Source: Apoderus coryli (lineage: Eukaryota > Arthropoda > Insecta > Coleoptera > Attelabidae). Taken from it: a stretch of 64,000 nucleotides of DNA. The position numbers and the translations under genes were made by a program. Position 1 is the first letter of the stretch. Every line of letters begins with the position of its first letter. Under the pieces are notes generated by a model. It had not been told where the DNA came from. It saw nothing but the letters and a program-made list of their open reading frames with translations, and did no database searches. The DNA is taken from the NCBI GenBank assembly GCA_911728435.2, contig OU452200.1:682001-746000 (forward strand), written 5' to 3'. Below, piece after piece: positions 34,838 through 44,300 of this stretch.

Positions 34838-35020
34838 ATTGTGGGAATTGCGTTCGACTTCGTTAACCGTGAGGCTCTTTGGAGGATATTGAAGCTCAAC
34901 GCATGTCCCCAGAAATTCATCCGGATACTTCGACTCCTTCACAATAATATGAAAGGAGAATTTCTCAACAGCAGCGGACCGGGAGAGCCCTTTCCAATAA
35001 CAACTGGCGTAAAACAGGGG
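34838..35020 (+). pseudogene. LINE reverse transcriptase fragment
   Basis: The plus-strand frame reads IAFDFVNREALWRIL, then CPQKFIRILRLLHNNMKGEF and PFPITTGVKQG. This spans the first catalytic Asp region to the GVKQG motif of a LINE reverse transcriptase. It stops abruptly at about 35018, before the YADD motif. About 60 codons survive, so it is inactive. The family differs from the RTE copies nearby. Confidence 0.75.
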
Positions 35021-35337
35021 TTTGTCACTATTGTAAAAAATGTAAAATTGCCAATATTTTGAAAACTATCAGGTTTTGGATAGACATCCTTTCATAAACT
35101 TGCCCTTATTTTTGATGCAAAAAAATAAAAAAAATATAAAATGGGGGGTTGCCATTTAAAAATGTTGATTTATGACACTTTTTTCAAATCCCTGTATTAA
35201 TATTTACTAAAAAAATATAATATGTCGGCGGCTAAAGTAGGTCTATATCTTCTAGGATATTCTAACAAATTAAATTATTAAAGCTTCCATATAATAAAAA
35301 ATTGTTATTATTCTCTATTCTGAAAACGTAATTTTTG

Positions 35338-35633
35338 ACATAAAATTTCCAATATTTCGAAAACGGCTGGCGATAGGTATAACATATTATGCATGAAATA
35401 TGTTTAGAATTATAAAGAGAATCCAAAAAAAATATAATTTACATAGGATTGCATTTGAAATAAGGAAGTTGACACCCATTTCCGGTATAACCAGAAGTGC
35501 TAGATTCTTGAAAACATTTTAGCCGAATTGGTTCCGTCGATCTAAGTACTATACCAGATTTTCAGATTGTTCCACAAGTGTAGTTTCTCCATAATCGATC
35601 GAATCCCTTCCCGGTGGGACACCCGGTATAACA
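35338..35633 (-). repeat. Dispersed repeat, copy 2 (inverted relative to copy 1)
   Basis: Reverse-complement match to 21711-22005 over nearly its whole length with scattered differences and small indels. Its outer tip reads CCGGTGGGACACCCGGTAT. That kind of GGGTGTCCC tip is common at the ends of insect transposons. Confidence 0.7.
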
Positions 35634-35852
35634 ATTTCGAAGAGTCCAAGTTTTTTTAGTACATGTAAAAGAGAAATAAACAAGAATGCTAAGTTTCCGG
35701 TGGGTGTTCTCGTATAACGTTCTCTTATTTGTAATAAATTTTGTAAACAGTATCAATATATAATTCATTTAGCATATTCTGCAAAGGTTGCTCCTCGTAT
35801 AGCAGGCCAAAAATTAATAATTTTGCGGATTGAACTGAGACAATAAAATTAT

Positions 35853-36161
35853 AATTTATTATATCGAAACCCTATCAGGTTTCGGGATAAATGAAATTCC
35901 AATTAACTCTAATTTGTAGTTGTTTCTTATGTGATTGTGTGTCAGATTAACAGTTTGACTGGTGTCATGTTGTATAACATATGTTTCATGTTTTTATTTT
36001 ATTTTTTATTGATCTCATTTTGGACAACACGAAATATTAGTTTCTTCTCGATTTTAGCCTGAAGAAGTGCATATATTGGCACGAAACGTTCCAATAGAGA
36101 CTACACCAAGTTAATTGAAACTTCATTTATCCCGAAACCCGATAATTCGATATAATAAATT
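35853..36161. repeat. Inverted-repeat unit enclosing a hammerhead-like motif
   Basis: Arms at 35853-35908 and 36109-36161 are inverted copies sharing AATTTATTATATCGAA, GGTTTCGGGATAAATGAA and CAATTAAC. The spacer of about 200 bp contains the hammerhead-like motif at 36057-36092. The arrangement resembles two opposed copies of one repeat with the ribozyme-like motif close to the right arm. Confidence 0.7.
36057..36092 (+). ncRNA. Hammerhead ribozyme-like motif, weak stem I
   Basis: CTGAAGA, one extra A, stem II GTGC/GCAC with an 8-base loop, then GAAAC directly followed by GTT. The core and stem II are good, but bases flanking the core do not form a clear stem I, so this copy is probably inactive on its own. 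Confidence 0.45.
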
Positions 36162-36254
36162 AACAGTTAGGGATAAGAATAACTTTGGGGAGTAGACTTG
36201 TGATATTTAAATAAAAAATATATTTTTAGTTAATATTTTTCTTATTTATTCCAG

Positions 36255-36490
36255 GACTGCAAGGATGATGGCGAGAACCAAGCAGGAGGCCGCCTGTTGC
36301 ACCTGCTGGAAAACTCAAAAGTGACCAATATTGCTGTGATCGTAACAAGATGGTATTACTAGTCTTTTAATTAACGAATTTAATGTAGGTATTTATGAAA
36401 GTTGATATATTTTTAGGTATGGTTGAATTCATATTGGGCCAAACCGATTTAAGCATTACAACAATGCCGCGAGGTGGTTTTATAAAGTAA
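36255..36490 (+). pseudogene. IMPACT-family (UPF0029) gene fragment with premature stop
   Basis: Two short exons match the conserved core of IMPACT/Yih1 proteins, regulators of the GCN2 kinase. Exon 36255-36352 follows a good acceptor (TTATTTATTCCAG) and encodes DCKDDGENQAGGRLLHLLEN, then VTNIAVIVTRW. A 64-bp intron (36353-36416, GTATTA...TTTTTAG) leads to an exon encoding YG-stop-IHIGPNRFKHYNNAAR. The stop (TGA, 36424-36426) stands where the family has a conserved Gly codon in the RWYGG.xLGPDRF motif; a single G-to-T change would explain it. No other exons were found in the window. Because it keeps an intron, it is a genomic fragment or decayed duplicate, not a processed copy. Confidence 0.75.
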
Positions 36491-36800
36491 TTTTTTTATT
36501 ATTATTGTATATTTTCATTTTGTATTATATGTAGGTATTTAAGTTCAGTTCAATTGTTTTTATTTTGTATATAATATGTAGATATATTACTGGTATTGTA
36601 TTCTATTATATTTATTAAAGTTTTGTATGCTTTTTCTTATTATAATTTGTTTTTATAAATTTGATGCAGATTAAAATAAGTTGGTAACTGATAATTTTAG
36701 CAATAAGTAGGGCAAAATTTTATTTGGGAAAAAAACTTGCTACTTTTCCTCAAAAATATGTACTATTTCTGTGAACTAAGGTTTTTGTTTTTTTGACCTG

Positions 36801-37850
36801 GTGAAACATGATAAACTAATGAACATCTTAAGGTCATGTAACATAGACGATAAGGATTTAAGGATTATTTCAAACCTCTATCAGGAACAAAAGGCCAAAA
36901 TTAGAATAAAAAAGAAAAAATCTGGAAAAATTAATATCGAGAAGGGAGTAAGACAGGGATGTATTCTGTCACCCATACTATTTAACGTTTACTCGGAGGA
37001 GATATTTAAAAAAGCTCTGGAAGACACCTCAGATGGCATAATTATAAATGGACAATGTATCAACAACCTGCGATATGCTGATGACACGGTCATTCTGGCA
37101 GATAGTGCTGAAGCACTACAACATCTAATGGAGAGGATAACGGCAGCCAGCGAAGAATTTGGAATGAAACAAAATACACAGAAAACAAAAACGATGATCA
37201 TCAGCGAACACCAGAACAGAACGGTGAAGATCAAGGTTAACGGAAAAGATCTGGAAAAAGTAACAAGAATAACTTACCTTGGAAGCAATCTTGATGAAAC
37301 TTGGGACCACTCACTAGAGATAAGAACACGTCTAGAAAAAGCACGTACAGTATTTTACAAAATGCAAAAAGTCCTATGTAGTCGCCAGCTGAATCTTTCA
37401 TTGAGAGCTCGAATACTTAAGTGCTATGTTTTCTCTACTTTACTCTACGGTGTTGAAGCCTGGACAAAGACAGAGGCAACACAAAAAAGAATCCAAGCAT
37501 TTGAACTCTGGTGTTACCGAAAAATGCTCAGAATATCCTACATGAGTCATACGACAAACGAGGAAGTCTTGCGGAGAATGAACAAAGAAAGAGAGCTCAT
37601 GATCCTCATAAAGAAACGAAAAACACAATATTTTGGCCAAATCATGAGAAATGAAAAATACGAATTGCTCCAACTTATAATTGAAGGCAAAATCAATAGC
37701 AAAAGGGGACCAGGAAGAAGACGCAACTCATGGCTTAAAAACCTACGACAATGGACAAATATGACCTCCATAGAACTGTTCAGGACAGCTACAAATAACA
37801 TCAGGTGGGCAAATATAATAGCCAACGTCCTTAAGGATAAGGCACCATAA
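36801..37850 (+). CDS. RTE-type LINE copy 4, intact from RT palm to C-terminus
   Basis: This 5'-truncated copy (36788-37860) is open for 349 codons. It carries KGVRQGCILSPILFN, the intact catalytic box RYADDTVILAD (near 37073), LLYGVEAWTKTEA, WCYRKMLRISYM, SKRGPGRRRNSWLKNLRQW and ends KDKAP before a TAA. The tail AAGAAGAAGAAG runs directly into a target duplication GTTTTTG (36781-36787 and 37861-37867). The start is inside the palm (VKHDKLMN), so there is no true initiator codon, and RT fingers and endonuclease are missing. Having no stops, it is probably a fairly recent insertion. It sits about 520 bp upstream of the Toll start codon. Confidence 0.9.
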   Translation: MKHDKLMNILRSCNIDDKDLRIISNLYQEQKAKIRIKKKKSGKINIEKGVRQGCILSPILFNVYSEEIFKKALEDTSDGIIINGQCINNLRYADDTVILADSAEALQHLMERITAASEEFGMKQNTQKTKTMIISEHQNRTVKIKVNGKDLEKVTRITYLGSNLDETWDHSLEIRTRLEKARTVFYKMQKVLCSRQLNLSLRARILKCYVFSTLLYGVEAWTKTEATQKRIQAFELWCYRKMLRISYMSHTTNEEVLRRMNKERELMILIKKRKTQYFGQIMRNEKYELLQLIIEGKINSKRGPGRRRNSWLKNLRQWTNMTSIELFRTATNNIRWANIIANVLKDKAP

Positions 37851-37867
37851 GAAGAAGAAGGTTTTTG

Positions 37868-38382
37868 CGGACTAAGGTCTAACTATCAATAAAATAAAAT
37901 TATAATTACGTACGCCTAATGAAAAAATTCATGCAAATTTTAAAAAGCACACAAAATATAACAATAACTGTAATCAGTTGGTAGTTCATCCTGTAATAAT
38001 GAGAAATACTATTTTCTACATTTGATTATGCCAATAAACATTTAAAAATGTACCCACCACATCAGGCATTCATATCCCCGGAAAGTGCTGCTCTCTACGT
38101 GAGTAAACCTACACCATAAAGCTCCTAGAATCGCATGCGCTCGAAACCAATCTCTCTTCACCACTAACTCTGTTGTATATACTGCAGTGTGTGAAAGTTC
38201 GACACAACTAGTAACAGTTTAGACATCCACGCGCGAGCATTACGTTATTACAACTTGCAGAGTCACTGCTTTCACGCGAAGTATAATATCGAACTTATAA
38301 CTATGAAAAAATAACAACATCCAACAATATGTTTAACTTTTAAATATTAGTAGTGTAAAATTATTCATTCGACGGCACTAAA
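37868..38382 (+). promoter_or_regulatory. 5' flank of the Toll gene
   Basis: This is the space between the RTE insertion and the Toll start codon and should contain the leader and perhaps the promoter. A TATATA element lies near 38175 with purine/pyrimidine changes about 30 bp downstream that could serve as a start site, but no consensus initiator is clear. A donor-like TAC|GTGAGTAAA at 38098 could mark a 5' leader exon. These assignments are tentative. Confidence 0.3.
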
Positions 38383-41300
38383 ATGAAGAAATATTTATTT
38401 AATTTAATTTGTGTTTTATCAACTTCAATTCTTCTTTTCCAAACTGTAACTTCAACTTCAAGTTCGGAGCAATGCTCGTGGCTACCAGACAACAACGATG
38501 TGTCTTCTTCAAAGTTAGCTGTCAACTGCAAAGTACGAGTTCTCGACGAGTCCAATGCAAACATCAGTACTTTACCAGCGGAAGTAACTTCGCGACTCAA
38601 AATCAGTTGTAGTGATGTGTTGTATTTCGAAAGTACTTTACCTGTTCAAGCATTACGTCGGTTGCATGAACTCGAGGAACTCCGCGTAACTCACTGTAAA
38701 GTTTTAGCTATTGAATCTGGAACATTTGTTGGATCGTATAATTTGAAAAAATTACATTTGAACACGTTTAATTTTGAGTGGAGTGGTAGTAGTAAAAGTT
38801 TAGAGTTAGACAGTGGAAGTTTCCGAGGGCTAAAAGAGTTGCAAATCTTGGATTTGGCTGATAATAATATACGTGGTTTACCGGAAGATGTGTTTTGTTC
38901 GTTGATTAATCTTCAAACATTAAACTTAACGCGAAATCGTATTCGTAACGCTGGCCGAATCGGGATTAACGTGGCAGATTGTAGCAGCAGTAGTGAATTG
39001 TTAAATTTAGATTTATCGTATAACGATCTAAGGGAACTAGACGAAACTTCTGGATTCTCACGGTTGCGACGTTTACAGTTACTAAACTTGCAATACAACA
39101 ATATCAGTGTAATTTCTGGTGAAGCTTTAACTGGTTTAGTGTCGTTAAAATTCCTTAACTTAGCTAATAATAAAATCACAAGTTTACCGCAAGGCTTATT
39201 TGCTGGTTCGCCAGACTTAAAAGAAATACATTTACAAAACAATTTACTTTACGCATTGGCTAAAGGATTGTTTCATCGGTTGGAACAGCTGTTAGTGTTA
39301 GATTTATCAGGGAACCAGTTAACGAGTAATCATATCGACAGTGGAACTTTCATCGGACTTATACGGTTAATAGTTCTAAATTTATCCCATAACGCCATCA
39401 CCCGAATTGATGGAAAAACTTTTAAAGATCTATTTTTCCTACAAATCTTGGATCTCCGCAATAACTCCATCGGTTTAGTTGAGGACGACTCCTTTTTACC
39501 ATTATACAACTTACACACGTTAAACCTAGCTGAAAACAGGTTAAATACTATCGGCTCAGGGTTATTTAACGGACTATTCGTTTTAAGTAAGCTAACTTTA
39601 AATAACAACCTAATAGTTAACATCGATAATCGGGCATTCCAGAACTGTTCCTCACTAAAGGAACTTGATCTAAGCTCCAATGCTTTATCAGAAGTTCCGG
39701 ATGCAGTTCATGAACTCACGTTTCTGAAAACTTTAGACCTGGGTGAAAATCAAATAACAGAGTTCCGGAACGGTACCTTTAAGAACTTGAATCAGTTAAC
39801 TGGACTGAGATTGATTGACAATAACATTGGAAACTTGACGCGAGGTATGTTATGGGATTTACCGAGTCTGCAAGTGTTGAACCTGGCAAAGAACAAGATC
39901 CAAAGTATTGAACGTGGTACTTTCGAACGTAATACACAAATCGAGGCTATAAGGTTGGATGAGAACTTTTTAACCGATATTAATGGGATTTTCGCGACTT
40001 TAGCAACGTTGTTATGGTTAAATTTATCCGAAAATCATTTAGTGTGGTTTGATTATGCTTTTATACCAAGTAATTTAACTTGGTTGGATATTCATGGTAA
40101 TTTTATCGAACATTTAGGTAATTACTATAAGATTCAAGATGAAATTCGTGTAAAGAACTTAGACGCCAGCCACAATCGGATAACGGAAATATCAGGAATG
40201 TCAATTCCTAATAGTGTCGAGTTATTGTTTATAAATAATAATTTTATCAAACTAGTGCGACCTAATACGTTCCTAGACAAACGTAACTTAGTGCGAGTGG
40301 ACATGTACGCTAACGATTTAGTTAATTTAGATTTAAACGCTTTACGAATATCTCCAGTACCAAACAATCGATCTCTACCGGAAGTTTACCTCGGCGGTAA
40401 CCCATTTCAATGCGACTGCACCATGGAGTGGCTCCAACTCATCAATAACATGTCAGCATCACGGCAATACCCCAAAGTCATGGATCTAGCGAATGTCGAT
40501 TGCAAACTGACTCACACCCATCGCGGTATGACTCATATGCCACTGAATCGCGCTCGTCCCAGTGACTTTTTGTGCACGTACGAAACTCACTGCTTCGCTC
40601 TATGTCATTGCTGTGACTTTGATGCCTGTGATTGCGAAATGACTTGCCCGAACAACTGTACCTGCTACCATGATCAAACGTGGAACACTAATGTAGTGGA
40701 TTGTTCCGGGCAGATGCGAGATGGAATTCCCAGTAAAATCCCGATGGATGCTACGGAAGTTTATTTGGATGGCAACGAAATTAAAGAATTGCTTAATCAC
40801 GCGTTTATCGGCAGGAAAAATATGAGAGTACTTTATGTCAATAACAGTTTTGTGGAGACTATAGAAAACAGTACATTTAACGGCTTAAACGCTTTGAGAA
40901 TTTTACATTTGGAAGACAATAAATTACGTGAGTTACACGGATATGAGTTTGAGAATCTGTCAAATTTGAAGGAACTTTACTTACAGAACAATCAAATAGC
41001 TCATATCGGTAATAAGACACTCGATCCCTTAATATCGCTGGAAATCCTGCGACTGGATGGCAATAAACTGATCATTTTCCCGGTCTGGCAACTATCGTCA
41101 AACTCGCGTTTAACAGAAATCATGTTAGGGAACAATCACTGGTCGTGCCGTTGTAAATTCCTGCAAGGACTCACTACTTGGGTGGCCGAGAATGCTGCTA
41201 AAGTCATTGATAGTGCGAACATGTTGTGTTACATCCCTGATACGAATCCACCGCAACGCAGGGAACTTGACTTTAATAGTACCGTGTGTAGTGATTTTTA

Positions 41301-44300
41301 CGCTGGAAGTTCCGTGATAGACAGTATGTTGGTTTCCGACTATTGGCCGATGGTTGTAGTGACTTTATGCGTAGTGATTTTATTGTTGCTAACAATTGTT
41401 CTATGGTTTGTATTTCGTGATCCTGTACGGTTGTGGCTTTACTCGCGTTACGGTGTGCGATTGTGCAATTTTCGCGATAACACTGCAAAGCAGTTCGAAG
41501 ATCGTGATAAGCTTTACGATGGCTTCGTATGTTACAGTCCTAAAGACGAGGAATGGGTGATCCAGGCGTTGGCTCCAGAACTAGAACCGAAATTTCAGTT
41601 ATGCCTCCATTACCGCGATCTTCCGCATACTGCATATATCCAACATGCCGCTCCAGCAGTTATTGAAGCCGCCGAGGCTAGTCGAAGGGTAATAATAGTT
41701 TTAACGCGGAATTTCCTCCAGACTGAATGGTCGCGGTTCGAGCTACGTCAAGCGATTCATGAAGCGTTGAAGGGTCGGATATTTAAATTAGTGATACTCG
41801 AAGAAGGTCCGCTACCTGAAGCGGAACTAGATCTCGAACTCATGCCGTATCTAAAGACTGCAGAGCGAATTCGGTGGGGTGAGAAGCGGTTTTGGGAAAA
41901 ATTACGGTATGCATTACCTACAGTTGAAGCACGCGGTAAAATTAATGCAAATTATCGACGAAATATAAACAATTATACGATAGATTCGCGAGTGGTAGTG
42001 ACGCATAATGGGACGCATCATCATCACCAACAAAATCATCATACGTATCCTGAGAAGATAAGGTCGCAGGGGCCGCCTTCCCCGGGTATGCAAATGCTAC
42101 CGCCCGCTTATTCGGCGGGTATGCCACCAGAGTTGGACGACGCGAATTACTCGTCTGCAACGACGGCGACGCCGTCTCCAAGACCGTCAAGGTAAGCCCC
42201 ACAAAATCAAAATTAGTAACTTTAGATTAATTTTTTTTGGACTGAAAAAAACTTTTACATATTTAAATCGGTAATAAAAATCTTAAGAAATTTTGTATTT
42301 TAAATTGTACACTCCATATATTATTATCTATTTAATTTACAGCTTCTATTCTTCAATCAATTTTTGACGCATTTAAAGATAATTCAAAATGTTTCTTGTT
42401 TTTCATCTAAAGGAAGATAATGTCAATGGTCGTGTCGACAGAAATTCAACTTTTTAACATTTAATTTTCTCAGATTTAGAACAGTTATCGTTTCGACTCT
42501 ATTTCACGTTTTCATCAGGACTACATAAAACAACACGAGAAGACAGAAAATTAAAAAAAGTAATAAAGCATTGTCAGCTGTTAAAAAGCTTACCTAAAAT
42601 TCCTGAAACTAAATACAATGAAAATCCAAACTAGCCCAAAGATACTTTTTTTATATTATCAGTCATATTGTTAGAAATTTTTTACTTAATAGATTGTTAG
42701 GGTACAGGTCGATACAAATAAAATTGTCACGTAATTAACAATAGAAAGTACATATTTATTGGGTACTAAGGTTGTAGTTTTATAAAATCTGAAAAGAAAA
42801 CAATCTTTGTGAGAACAAAACATTTTATTGCATTTTAAAATATTCTCTTGACATTTTTTTCACTCTCCCGGCTGTATATAGGGTATGAAGGTGTCATCTA
42901 GTTGAGGCGAGTGGCCATTTTGAAGAATTGTCCGACCGAATCCGAAAATAGGTCTTAAGGCCGGCGGTGTGACGCCAAGGACGTACTTAAAATTATTATT
43001 ATCGAAATTTTAATTCTCAAAAATATTCTACCAGGTCGACATAATTTTTAAACATAAATTCAACAACTAAAATCGGATACTTGTTAATTGCGCTGAAAAT
43101 CGGATTAAAATATCATCAAATTCTCTTTCAAAAAAAATTTATTAGTCAATTTGCTATAGGTAGAGATTTTTTGGCGAACATTAAAAGCATTTCCTTATGC
43201 CACTTTTTCGTTTGGCCTAAAATTGATAATTTTTTTGGTTGCCTAATTAGTAAATTAGTTTTTATTTGAAGAAAAAGAAACCCTTATTGATTATCCAGAT
43301 TTTTCTTTCAAAATTGTGTGGCTAATTGAAAATTTAAAAACTTAGCTTTGTAATAAAATCCTTAAATTTTTTATTTATTTTTTTTATATATTTTTTTTAT
43401 ATATTTTTTTTTTCAATGACAAATAGAAGTCGAATCACCACAAAAATAAATTTAATAGTAATTTATAAATATTATCCAAATATGTTTCGCAACCTACACT
43501 AATCTCATCATCAGTGGCCAAAAGAGAAATTAAAAAAATTTCGAGGTGATTTAAATTAATTTTTTACAAAATGTTTTAACCATCATGATCTACAAAAAGA
43601 AACGTAAATAAATAACTTTAATGTTTTGAATTTATGTTCCTGTTTTAATGTGTTTTGTTTTTTCCTTTTATATAATTTTCAATTAAGTAATTGTTTTTTG
43701 ATAATATTTTAAATGTATGCGTTCCTTCTTGATATACATATAATTTGTATTTTGCAGCACTCTGAGGATGATCTAATATAGATCGAAACGTTAGTGACAT
43801 TTAAAACTGAGTTTTATTGTTTACGATCTACAACTCAAATAAAGAAAACTTACTTAAATAAATAATGTTTGTCTTTTCTTAATTTTAGTTTAATATTTTT
43901 GTTAAAACAACATTAATTCGACTTTTATATGTCATTGAAAATATATACAACTCCACTTAAGAAAGGACTATTTATTCAAAACAAATCCTTTCATTCTAGT
44001 ATAATATGTTCAATTTGTAAAAAAACTGTACTACTAATTTTATTGTGCTGCGAAAAAATACTAACTTTAATATAAAAAGGTTGTCTTTTTGAAAAGTTAA
44101 CATTTAATTTTTTTTATTTTGCCATTTTGCACTCCTTGATGGACAATCTGTATATATTATTTATCTTTTATGCTAAATGTTGGTTTCGGTGTTTCTATAT
44201 TTGCTTTGAGAGTTTGGTCTCTTTTTCAAGCCCTTTGCGGGCGCCATTATGCTTTGATTGTAAATTTCCGAATGTTTAGTTCGTAGTTCTGTTAGCAAAA

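Noticed and set aside
42193..42195. TAA as the end of the Toll protein
   Set aside because: It lies inside a consensus splice donor (AG|GTAAGC), and a downstream exon in matching phase encodes the conserved C-terminal tail.
38361..42202. Minus-strand open frames of 60-116 codons lying over the Toll gene
   Set aside because: They are in other frames of a long coding exon, have no recognisable motif and vanish at its edges.
42488..42525. Minus-strand CTGATGA ... GAAAC in the Toll intron
   Set aside because: Stem II does not pair convincingly and no GTH follows at the expected place; a decayed copy at best.
43370..43420. T-rich run in the Toll intron as a splice polypyrimidine tract for an extra exon
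   Set aside because: No AG followed by an in-phase coding segment was found.
43480..43515. Minus-strand CTGATGA ... GAAAC in the Toll intron
   Set aside because: Stem I has three pairs, but stem II arms do not match and the cleavage triplet is altered.
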